IMG/VR virus record: IMGVR_UViG_3300008050_000229
Span: 1-27,880 of that record
Length of the DNA stretch: 27,880 nucleotides
Strand: one strand, 5' to 3'
From: a virus
How positions within the stretch are numbered: position 1 is the first letter of the stretch; each line of letters opens with the position of its first letter. Positions 14,668-20,713 of this stretch are shown piece by piece. A model generated the notes under the pieces. It was not told the origin of the DNA. It searched no databases and saw only the letters and a program-made list of their open reading frames with translations. The translations under genes and the position numbers were made by a program.

Positions 14668-14702
14668 AAAGAAAGCTTCTAAATATACTAGGAGCTTTCT
14701 TT
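14668..14702 (+). terminator. Intrinsic terminator after the tail tube gene
   Basis: AAAGAAAGCTTCT and AGGAGCTTTCTTT form a 13-bp stem with one T-G wobble and a 9-base loop. It ends in T3, and A3 begins the left arm, so it may work on both strands. It lies 27 bases after the gp19 stop and closes the tail transcription unit. The loop and right arm contain a promoter-like box (14679-14694). Confidence 0.82.
14679..14694 (+). promoter_or_regulatory. Candidate late-promoter box nested in the terminator hairpin
   Basis: CTAAATATACTAGGAG matches the common box well, but it covers the loop and part of the right arm of the gp19 terminator. It lies 33 bases before the ATG at 14712. The AGGAG is 17 bases from the ATG, too far to be an ordinary ribosome site. 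Confidence 0.42.
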
Positions 14703-14711
14703 AATTAAATT

Positions 14712-17141
14712 ATGGGCACATTACTAACAGACTTATTGGAATCGTATACGAGCATTCGCAAACGGGGATGGTCGCCCTTACTTCTTGAAGCCAACCCTAA
14801 TCAACTTTACGGGCTCCCTAAGCCCGAAAAAGGAGGAGTTCCTATGTCTGTGGATGATTATAGAAACAAGCTCACAACGCTTAAAAATGCCATTCTAGGG
14901 ATTTTAAAAAATAATCAAGCTCAAGGTATTCAGTCAGTCCCAACCGGTCAACTCGCGATTACTCAAGTTGCAATGATGCCTAAGTTTAGTATAGTAGCTT
15001 ACGGCAATCCTATAACAGGGGCAGTCGTGGGAGGTCAAGGAATCTCCTCAAACTTTAGCATAAACGGTGCTTTAATGAAACAGCCTGCCATAATAGACGG
15101 CTTCCTGCAAAAAGATATTAAAGAGCCTGAAGGTCCTAAAGACGGGGAAGGGAAAGATAAGAATATAAACACCGCTGAGGAAATACCAGAAGTCCCTCCC
15201 GTAGAGTTTGATGACCCAGAAGTACTGAAAGATTTAGAACTTGCTTGGGAGCTAGATGAAAAATCCTCTAATACGGGAAAACAACACGACTTTTCTTTTG
15301 AGGATTGGAGAGCGGTTGTAGAGAATGCAATTAATGATACGGATAAGCAGAAAATTTGTGAGAAGATGCTTGAATTCGCAAACATAAAATCACAAGCTTT
15401 AAAAAAAGGCAAGAGTGATGAGGATATTGCATTTGAACAAGCACAGTATTGCCAAAATGTTAATGACCAAGCTAAGCAAGAGATGAAGAGTGCTGTTGGA
15501 CATTTAGCTTCTATTAGAGGAAAGGTTAAAGCTATAGGAGAAGGGAAAGACAGGAAATACTTTTTAAATGAAAATAGCCTAAGTGCAGAAGAAAAAGCAG
15601 TACTAGCCTGTCTAACTGTAAGAGGCGCACGACAGGATAAACGAATTCATATAGGACATAAAGATTGTGATTCTATAGGATTAGAAGCTTTGCAAAGTAT
15701 GGCTTCTGAAGGAGGGGGTGCTTACGGCACAACCTTAATGAGTTGGAAGGGAGAAGATAAACTAGCGCCTTTAGCGAGAATATTAGGTAAAGTTAAGCTA
15801 GTACCTGACCAACTTTCCGCTGAAGAGTTAAGTCCTGAAGATTTTAATGATTTAGAAGACGCGTGTAAAAAATCTAAAGCTGTAGTAGGAAAAGGGATGA
15901 TTTCTGATGAAAGAGGGAAGCTTTTTGAAGCTGCGCACCTACTGTCTCTCGCTGCAATCTCTGGAAATGAAAAAGATAAAAAATTAGCAATAGATGAGGT
16001 AGTGAAACAAATAAAACGAGTTTGCGGTGTAGGAGCATTAAAAGAGTCCGATGCAATGGTTGGGTCTAAAGCCTCCGATGTGATTGACGCTTTACATTCT
16101 ATAGCAGGGAATGACTGCAAAGAGGGCGTAAAAAAGGAACTAACCGGAATGTTAAAAGCTTCCGCGCTAACAAACAAAGCTATAGGGTTAGAGCCGGAGA
16201 TGATAGACCGAATAGAACATCCCGCCCAACAAACTAAGCCTGGACATAGAGCTGATGTAGTAGTTCACTTGAAGCCTGGAGTCGATATACCTCCCCAAAT
16301 GGAAGAGTATGTTACGTGCGATGCATCTAAAGGCTCTAAGCCAAAATGCCGTTTAGAGTTTTCAAATAAGTTTTATGAGTCTGGAGCTAAATCTTTAGGA
16401 GCAGGTGCTACCTCAGTAAAGAAAACTTTTGACCCTGAGTGGGATGGGTATGATGAAGTGAAAGCTTTAAGAGAACAGCAAATGGAAGACCAAGGTTTAA
16501 CTTCAAAACAAAAAGAGGTATGTCGAAAAGCCCAAGAAACAGATGAAAAACTTTATTTAGAAACTAGAAATAAATGGGCGCATATAGATAAGTCTAATGC
16601 AAGAACTACACTCTCCTACTTAAAAGAGGTTAAAAAACAAGGCTGCCAAGCCCCTAGAGGTAAATGCGATAAGAAACAAGAATCTGAGTTTAATCGCCAA
16701 ATACAGGACATGATGAATGTATTAGACCCCTCCCATAGGGATTTTGCACCTGAAAGGTTTGCTCTTAAAATGTTTCAGTTTGAACGTATAAAGGAAGCCG
16801 AGCGTAATCCATCCTACGCCAAGGGAGTTGCTTTTAACGCTTTAGCGGTAACTATGGGTTCTGCTGGAAATGAGATTATAACAGCAGGGAACGACACCTC
16901 TGTCTATGTAGCCAGAGTTGCAGACTTAATGGCTGTTAATACAGATGCCATCTTTAACGGGGGAAAGGTTAAAATGCGACTTGGTGGCGTGTCAATCTTC
17001 GATAAGGACGGAGATAAAGTAGGAGGGGCTGATACTCGTAAAAAGAAAACCGCCAAAGGGTATAAAGAAAACCAAGAAGGCGAGTTCACTCTAGCTTGTC
17101 AGAGAAAAGCGACCGCTAAACGTATTAAGTATCCGAAGTAA
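14712..17141 (+). CDS. Large 809-residue protein of unknown function, possible nuclease-like domain
   Basis: 809 residues, mixed charge, with a Pro/Glu/Asp-rich hinge at about 136-170. No family recognised with confidence. One region deserves note: ISDERGKLFEAAHL (397-410, Glu400/Glu406), then GHRADVVVHLK (511-521, Asp515), then RLEFSNKFYESGAKSLGAG (548-566, Ser551-x-Lys553). An acidic helix, a strand with Asp, then a strand with (E/S)xK is the order of PD-(D/E)XK nuclease folds, but the spacing to the first Glu is very long, so this is only a hint. The C-terminal ~60 residues are basic. Its place after gp19 and before the late sigma region suggests a virion-associated or late protein. No clear ribosome site precedes the ATG. 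Its 3' end overlaps the convergent nuclease gene by 17 bases. Confidence 0.6.
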   Translation: MGTLLTDLLESYTSIRKRGWSPLLLEANPNQLYGLPKPEKGGVPMSVDDYRNKLTTLKNAILGILKNNQAQGIQSVPTGQLAITQVAMMPKFSIVAYGNPITGAVVGGQGISSNFSINGALMKQPAIIDGFLQKDIKEPEGPKDGEGKDKNINTAEEIPEVPPVEFDDPEVLKDLELAWELDEKSSNTGKQHDFSFEDWRAVVENAINDTDKQKICEKMLEFANIKSQALKKGKSDEDIAFEQAQYCQNVNDQAKQEMKSAVGHLASIRGKVKAIGEGKDRKYFLNENSLSAEEKAVLACLTVRGARQDKRIHIGHKDCDSIGLEALQSMASEGGGAYGTTLMSWKGEDKLAPLARILGKVKLVPDQLSAEELSPEDFNDLEDACKKSKAVVGKGMISDERGKLFEAAHLLSLAAISGNEKDKKLAIDEVVKQIKRVCGVGALKESDAMVGSKASDVIDALHSIAGNDCKEGVKKELTGMLKASALTNKAIGLEPEMIDRIEHPAQQTKPGHRADVVVHLKPGVDIPPQMEEYVTCDASKGSKPKCRLEFSNKFYESGAKSLGAGATSVKKTFDPEWDGYDEVKALREQQMEDQGLTSKQKEVCRKAQETDEKLYLETRNKWAHIDKSNARTTLSYLKEVKKQGCQAPRGKCDKKQESEFNRQIQDMMNVLDPSHRDFAPERFALKMFQFERIKEAERNPSYAKGVAFNALAVTMGSAGNEIITAGNDTSVYVARVADLMAVNTDAIFNGGKVKMRLGGVSIFDKDGDKVGGADTRKKKTAKGYKENQEGEFTLACQRKATAKRIKYPK

Positions 17142-17637
17142 AGAATGTTTCGTACGGGAGATTTAATACTTCTTCAAGTAGGTACATATTATATTCACCA
17201 AAGGCAACAGACTTCTTTAGGTTAAATGTTTCTAAAGTTACTACCAAAGCTTTTTGCCTATCCCTTTTATATATTAACAGCCACGGCTTTCCTGCTGTCT
17301 CGCCATCCCTAGAAGCTTGGTCTATGAATTTAAACAAATCACTCTTAGGTTTAAACAAATCTTCTAGCCTTAAATCGTATCCTGTCTTACATTCTAAAAC
17401 AAATCGAAATTTTTCCGGCGTTATTAGGTCTCCCGCGACTTTAAAATAGTGTGGGAGATTTTTGTGCGTAGTGCCAAAAGCTCCTGAACCCGGTGTTCTT
17501 GCAAATTCTTTTGTATTGAACCGCTCATTTAAAATCTTGGCAATATTACGTTCGAATGTCGAACCTTTGCGTTTACTATTCACACGTTTCTTTTTGCCAA
17601 ATTCACCCATTTCAATTAGACTGTCATACTTAGACAT
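17125..17637 (-). CDS. PD-(D/E)XK nuclease, probably a Holliday-junction-resolvase-like endonuclease
   Basis: 170 residues on the minus strand. Motifs in order are KGSTFERNIAKIL (24-36, Glu29 of the first helix), ARTPGSGAFGT (46-56), VAGDLI (67-72, Asp70) and FVLECKTG (79-86, Glu82-Cys-Lys84). E...D...ExK is the catalytic layout of the PD-(D/E)XK superfamily; with the small size and the R-T-P-x-S-G loop it best fits phage junction-resolving or structure-specific endonucleases. T4 uses gp49 (a different fold) to clear branched DNA before packaging, so this could fill that role. A VRR-NUC-type nuclease is an alternative. It converges on the 809-residue gene and diverges from a + strand gene. 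Confidence 0.75.
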   Translation of the reverse strand: MSKYDSLIEMGEFGKKKRVNSKRKGSTFERNIAKILNERFNTKEFARTPGSGAFGTTHKNLPHYFKVAGDLITPEKFRFVLECKTGYDLRLEDLFKPKSDLFKFIDQASRDGETAGKPWLLIYKRDRQKALVVTLETFNLKKSVAFGEYNMYLLEEVLNLPYETFFTSDT

Positions 17638-17668
17638 ATCTTATGAAAGTCACAAAACAAAAATTAAA

Positions 17669-17676
17669 AATAAATA
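17669..17676 (+). promoter_or_regulatory. Possible promoter element in the divergent region
   Basis: AATAAATA, one base from the T4 late core TATAAATA, lies in the 86-base AT-rich gap between the nuclease gene (-) and the gene at 17724 (+), 48 bases before that ATG. The region is very A/T-rich, so this match is weak. Confidence 0.25.
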
Positions 17677-17723
17677 CTTCTGGTTTTTCTTTTAAAATCA
17701 AAAATAAAGAAGGGAATAGACGC

Positions 17724-18026
17724 ATGAAAATGTATATCAAAATGAATAAAAATGAATCTGAACAGTGGAATACTGTGAAAGATGCTGTGCTTGGAGGCTC
17801 TAAAACTGATGAAGCGCAATTTGCTAAATTTATCTTTTTCAAAGGACTTGGCTCCTTTATGGATGAAGTTTCTCAGTCCGTTGACAAACTAAGCGAAGAG
17901 GAGAAGAGTGCTATACTGGACGAGCACAAGGAAAAAATTGAATCCGTTCAAGATACCACTATAGACATTGAAGTTTCCAAGGTTGAAACGGAGGAGTCTG
18001 ATGAGGACGGTAACGAAGCTAACTAG
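17724..18026 (+). CDS. Small acidic protein of unknown function
   Basis: 100 residues from the ATG at 17724, chosen because GAAGGG lies about nine bases upstream. An in-frame ATG at 17643 would add 27 basic residues but has no ribosome site and leaves only five bases to the divergent gene. The first ~55 residues are helical with FAKFIFFKGLGSFMDEV; the C-terminal half is strongly acidic (EESDEDGNE at the end). The size and layout could fit a small DNA-mimic, adaptor or ribbon-helix-helix-like regulator, but no motif decides. It overlaps the next gene by 26 bases and lies in the regulatory switch area next to gp55. Confidence 0.6.
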   Translation: MKMYIKMNKNESEQWNTVKDAVLGGSKTDEAQFAKFIFFKGLGSFMDEVSQSVDKLSEEEKSAILDEHKEKIESVQDTTIDIEVSKVETEESDEDGNEAN

Positions 18027-18345
18027 TAGAGACGAGAAGGTTTTGAACCACCTACTCAAGAATAAAAAGAAAAAGGCATTTACCTTATTATATTATTCGG
18101 AGTGGTGTGACCGTTCTGCTAGAATCGTAGAGGTGTTGAACGAGTGGAAACTTAAGGAGTCTGACAAAGATGAGGACGTATACCTAATCTCCAGTTGGGA
18201 ACTTCCTCATGCATTTGCAGCCTTTGCTATTAATAGCGCACCTTCCATAGTAAAAGTTAACCGAGGAAGGGTTTCAGTTATGATAGAGTACCCTAAAGTA
18301 CATTCCTATTTTTCTGCACCTACGCCCGCCCCTTCCAAGGGGTAG
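18001..18345 (+). CDS. Thioredoxin-like protein with a single active-site Cys
   Basis: 114 residues from ATG 18001, preceded by GGAGGAG six bases upstream; an in-frame ATG at 17968 has no such site. The fold signature is FTLLYYSEWCDRSARIVEVL (27-46: strand, W-C, helix), an alternating beta-alpha centre, and INSAPSIVKVNRGR (77-90) with the cis-Pro81 of thioredoxins. The active site reads WCDRS, so the resolving Cys of CxxC is replaced by Ser40-Ala region residues and only Cys36 remains. That rules out ordinary disulphide reduction and suggests a monothiol, peroxiredoxin-like or purely structural role, for example as a polymerase partner as host thioredoxin is for T7. Overlaps gp55 tail to tail by 26 bases. 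Confidence 0.68.
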   Translation: MRTVTKLTSRDEKVLNHLLKNKKKKAFTLLYYSEWCDRSARIVEVLNEWKLKESDKDEDVYLISSWELPHAFAAFAINSAPSIVKVNRGRVSVMIEYPKVHSYFSAPTPAPSKG

Positions 18346-18685
18346 AACTATTTACGATTTCTTGGTAATCATGAATTTTTTGCATGTACTTTTTGTTTTT
18401 CGTGTACATTAACTTCAGATTGTTTACTATAACAGTAGTGAAGTAGTTGAACGCTGAACCTTTAGACCCTTTGAAATTCTTTAAAGTTTTGAACGCAAGC
18501 ATGAAACACTCTTGTTTCGCATCATCAAAATCTACCTTGAATTTAAAAGAGAGCAAAATGTTTGTAATTAGAATATCTAATTTTTCCACTAAATCGTTTT
18601 CGTGGTCTTTGGAGGGGTCTTCCAAGTATTTGGAAATAACCCCTTCGAATTCCTTATTATTTAAATAATGTTTCTTTGGACTCAT
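18320..18685 (-). CDS. 55: Late-transcription sigma factor (T4 gp55-like)
   Basis: 121 residues on the minus strand, shorter than T4 gp55 (185). The N-terminus MSPKKHYLNNKEFEGVISKY has the typical K-x-H-Y-x-N-N-K opening of phage gp55 proteins. DFDDAKQECFMLAFKTLKNF (51-71) is followed by KGSAFNYFTTVIVNNLKLMYTKNKK, which corresponds to sigma-70 region 2: the helix that binds core polymerase and the aromatic-rich FNYFT segment that recognises and melts the -10 element. Region 4 is absent, as in gp55, which needs gp33 and the sliding clamp instead. It would direct RNA polymerase to the CTA(A/T)ATA boxes found before the virion genes. It starts 15 bases from a divergent gene. Confidence 0.82.
   Translation of the reverse strand: MSPKKHYLNNKEFEGVISKYLEDPSKDHENDLVEKLDILITNILLSFKFKVDFDDAKQECFMLAFKTLKNFKGSKGSAFNYFTTVIVNNLKLMYTKNKKYMQKIHDYQEIVNSSTPWKGRA
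18329..18342. terminator. Weak candidate bidirectional terminator at convergent gene ends
   Basis: CCCCTT and AAGGGG form a 6-bp stem with a 2-base loop (or 5 bp with a TCCA loop) inside the 26-base overlap of the thioredoxin-like and gp55 genes. A convergent border is where a terminator is expected, but there is no proper T-run on either side. Confidence 0.3.
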
Positions 18686-18700
18686 AACATAGTATAATAG
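18686..18700. promoter_or_regulatory. Divergent promoter region between gp55 and the exonuclease gene
   Basis: Only 15 bases separate the two divergent start codons. TATAAT (18693-18698, +) is a perfect -10 hexamer two bases before the ATG at 18701, and TATACT is read on the minus strand over 18696-18691. The two overlap, so only one polymerase could bind at a time. No good -35 is seen. If used, the + strand message would be almost leaderless; longer transcripts from upstream are the alternative. Confidence 0.4.
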
Positions 18701-19672
18701 ATGAACTTAGACAAATTAATCAATAGTTTTGAAAAAACTGAAAATTTTTACCGAGAAGAACTCAGTGATGAGAAAATTCTTTTCATTCATGATAGTTGCG
18801 TAATGCAACGTGGGCAGGTATATGAATTCTCTGATAATGAGTATTCAATGCTAAAATCTTTACTGGACAAGAGTGATATTCCAGACAACTCATATCAGTT
18901 TGCTGCTGCGATTAAAGAGGTAGGTCTCACAGAAGACGAGGCTACCACGGCAGACTTACACGCAAATAGACCTCTTATAGAAGAGGATATTAAAACCATT
19001 GACCCGGACCTAATTTTTGTTTTAGGTAATCTGGCGATGAAAACCGTTTTGAAAAAATCCGGTTTGGGAAATAAAAGAGGTAAGGAATACCATCTTGAGA
19101 TAGACGGCAAGGACTATCCTGTCGTTCCGGTGTACCACCCTTTTTCCCTATACTCTGAACCTAGCACAAGAGGTCTTTTCGTACAAGATATTAATAACGC
19201 GTACGGAAAGTTCATACTTAATAATAACAAACTCGCTAATTCTTCTTACGAGCTTTGTAAGACTGTGAAACAAGCGGTCGATTGCATAACAGAAGCGTTA
19301 AAAAGAGACGTTATTGCAGTAGACTTAGAAACTACAGGTCTTGATTATAAAAAGGATAAGATTACAACCTTTGGAGTTGCCACTGATGAAGGAGAGGCTT
19401 TCGTAATACCTTTTTACCATAGGGAGTCACCTTTTACTGAAGACGAACTAGATGATATTAAAAAGTACGTCCGATTACTAATGGCTGGTAATGTTAATAA
19501 AGTATTTCATAACTGTAAGTTTGATTTAAAATTTCTTCGTAATTGGGGGGTAGACATGTTTGCTAATATCGATGATACTCAAATGATGCATTCGTTAGTA
19601 GATGAGAATATGCCTCATGGATTGATGGATTTAGTTAAGGAATATTTTCCCAAAGAACTTGAGAAGTTTTAG
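18701..19672 (+). CDS. Family A DNA polymerase, N-terminal part: UDG-like domain plus partial 3'-5' exonuclease domain
   Basis: 323 residues. Residues ~25-175 resemble family 4/5 uracil-DNA glycosylases: DPDLIFVLGNLAMKTVL (101-117), a G-K-x-Y-x-L strand, and VVPVYHPFSLY (141-151) with the His-Pro of the catalytic loop. The Cys ligands of the iron-sulphur cluster and the usual N-terminal GExPG-type catalytic motif are not seen, so repair activity is doubtful. Residues ~200-323 are a DnaQ-like proofreading exonuclease: exo I DLETTG (Asp208, Glu210) and exo II HNCKFD (His270, Asp275). The protein stops after ...LVKEYFPKELEKF, before exo III, which is encoded in the gene at 20714. No ribosome site is visible. 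The exonuclease can only be complete if the two products associate. Separate exonuclease and polymerase genes are known from Rhodothermus phage RM378. Confidence 0.92.
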   Translation: MNLDKLINSFEKTENFYREELSDEKILFIHDSCVMQRGQVYEFSDNEYSMLKSLLDKSDIPDNSYQFAAAIKEVGLTEDEATTADLHANRPLIEEDIKTIDPDLIFVLGNLAMKTVLKKSGLGNKRGKEYHLEIDGKDYPVVPVYHPFSLYSEPSTRGLFVQDINNAYGKFILNNNKLANSSYELCKTVKQAVDCITEALKRDVIAVDLETTGLDYKKDKITTFGVATDEGEAFVIPFYHRESPFTEDELDDIKKYVRLLMAGNVNKVFHNCKFDLKFLRNWGVDMFANIDDTQMMHSLVDENMPHGLMDLVKEYFPKELEKF

Positions 19673-19674
19673 AC

Positions 19675-19680
19675 TATAAT
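19675..19680 (+). promoter_or_regulatory. Candidate -10 element before the glutamine synthetase gene
   Basis: TATAAT lies six bases before the ATG at 19687, between the exonuclease and synthetase genes. The only -35-like hexamer, TTGAGA at 19659-19664, is 10 bases away, too close for sigma-70. There is no ribosome site for this start either, so a nearly leaderless message is one possible reading. Confidence 0.3.
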
Positions 19681-19686
19681 AAGACT

Positions 19687-20691
19687 ATGGACAAAATTAA
19701 AGCAGAGTATGTTTGGTTAGACGGTAGAGAGTCCCCAATGCCTCATCTTAGAAGTAAAATTAGGGTATTAGAGGCTCCTAAGAAAGGCAAACTAATTCCC
19801 CCTCAATGGAACTTTGACGGAGGAAGTACTTATCAAGCCGACTTAGAGGATTCTGATACTATACTTTCACCCGTGCGTGTATACGCTAATCCGTTTTTAG
19901 AAGACGGGGTGTTAGTTCTTTGTGAGGTCTTTAACCAAGATGGAACAACGCATGTCTCTAACACTAGAAGAGAGCTTGAGTCCTTGCAAGGGAAAGATGC
20001 AGAAATGTGGTTTGGTTTTGAGCAGGAGTATACTTTATTCTTAGATGAAAATACACCTTTAGCGTGGTATAACGGGGAACCCGAACAACAAGGAGACTAT
20101 TACTGTGGAGTTGGAACTGAGAATGCTTTTGGCAGAGATATCTCAAATACCCATTTAGACATGTGTTTGAAGGCGGGTATAGATTTATACGGTACTAATG
20201 CAGAGGTTATGCCTTCTCAATGGGAGTATCAGACCAGTCCTACTGCATCCCTTAAAGCTGCGGATGACCTTTGGATGTCTCGCTACATCTTAGAACGTGT
20301 TACAGAAAAAGCAGGAGTTTTTAATTCTTTCCACCCAAAGCCGTGTAAGGGTGAGTGGAACGGAGCTGGATGCCATACTAATTTTTCTACTAAATGGATG
20401 AGGAGTGATTATCATTACGTTGTCGAAGCAATAAACCGTTTAGAGGGTAGGCATAGTAGCCACCTGGAGGTGTACGGTGCTTGGAATAGTCAGAGAATGA
20501 CAGGTAACTGTGAAACATCCTCTTACGATACTTTTACCGCAGGTAAAACAGACAGAAGTGCTAGTATTAGAATCCCACTAGCTACGACTAAAGATGGAGG
20601 GTATTTAGAGGATAGAAGACCTTCCGCTAATATGGACCCTTATAGAGTTTGCGCTAGGCTGATAAAGTCGGTGTGTTTAGACCAAGATTAA
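19687..20691 (+). CDS. glnII: Glutamine synthetase, type II (eukaryotic-like GSII)
   Basis: 334 residues, near the usual GSII length (~340-370), with the C-terminal tail slightly short. It makes glutamine from glutamate, ammonia and ATP. Motifs in order: WNFDGGSTYQA (41-51), WFGFEQEYTLF (108-118; Glu112, Glu114), GTNAEVMPSQWEYQ (169-182; Glu173, Glu180), GAGCHTNFST (226-235; His230), WNSQRMTGNCET (266-277; Arg270, Glu276), DRSASIRIP (289-297; Arg290, Arg295) and YLEDRRPSANMDPYR (306-320; Glu308, Arg310). Metal, ATP and glutamate ligands are all kept; only the usual His of the RHET motif is Cys275. An active enzyme is therefore likely. GSII is typical of eukaryotes and some bacteria and differs from the common bacterial GSI. 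It fills the gap between the two parts of a split DNA polymerase, with 14 and 22 bases to spare. Start chosen at 19687 because the N-terminal AEYVWLDG strand follows directly. Confidence 0.96.
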   Translation: MDKIKAEYVWLDGRESPMPHLRSKIRVLEAPKKGKLIPPQWNFDGGSTYQADLEDSDTILSPVRVYANPFLEDGVLVLCEVFNQDGTTHVSNTRRELESLQGKDAEMWFGFEQEYTLFLDENTPLAWYNGEPEQQGDYYCGVGTENAFGRDISNTHLDMCLKAGIDLYGTNAEVMPSQWEYQTSPTASLKAADDLWMSRYILERVTEKAGVFNSFHPKPCKGEWNGAGCHTNFSTKWMRSDYHYVVEAINRLEGRHSSHLEVYGAWNSQRMTGNCETSSYDTFTAGKTDRSASIRIPLATTKDGGYLEDRRPSANMDPYRVCARLIKSVCLDQD

Positions 20692-20702
20692 CTATTATAT
20701 CT

Positions 20703-20710
20703 AAGGAGGT
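20703..20710 (+). promoter_or_regulatory. Strong ribosome binding site of the polymerase gene
   Basis: AAGGAGGT, a near-perfect anti-16S match, lies three bases before the ATG at 20714. It is the strongest Shine-Dalgarno in the replication region and contrasts with the absence of one before the exonuclease part and the synthetase. It makes 20714 the clear start, and suggests the polymerase half is made in excess of the exonuclease half. Confidence 0.85.
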
Positions 20711-20713
20711 ACA

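Larger units (their letters stand above)
19669..20704. repeat. Imperfect inverted repeat flanking the glutamine synthetase cassette
   Basis: TTAGACTATAATA (19669-19681) and TATTATATCTAA (20693-20704) are inverted copies of each other except for one extra G in the left arm's complement. The left arm overlaps the stop codon of the exonuclease gene; the right arm overlaps the region of the polymerase gene's ribosome site. The arms are AT-rich and short, so chance is possible, but they lie exactly at the borders of the inserted gene. Confidence 0.4.

Noticed and set aside
17643-17723. Upstream start of the small acidic gene
   Set aside because: No ribosome site at 17643 and only five bases to the divergent gene; GAAGGG supports 17724. 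Kept as an alternative only.
17968-18000. Upstream start of the thioredoxin-like gene
   Set aside because: The extra residues lie deep in the preceding gene and lack a ribosome site, while GGAGGAG precedes the ATG at 18001.
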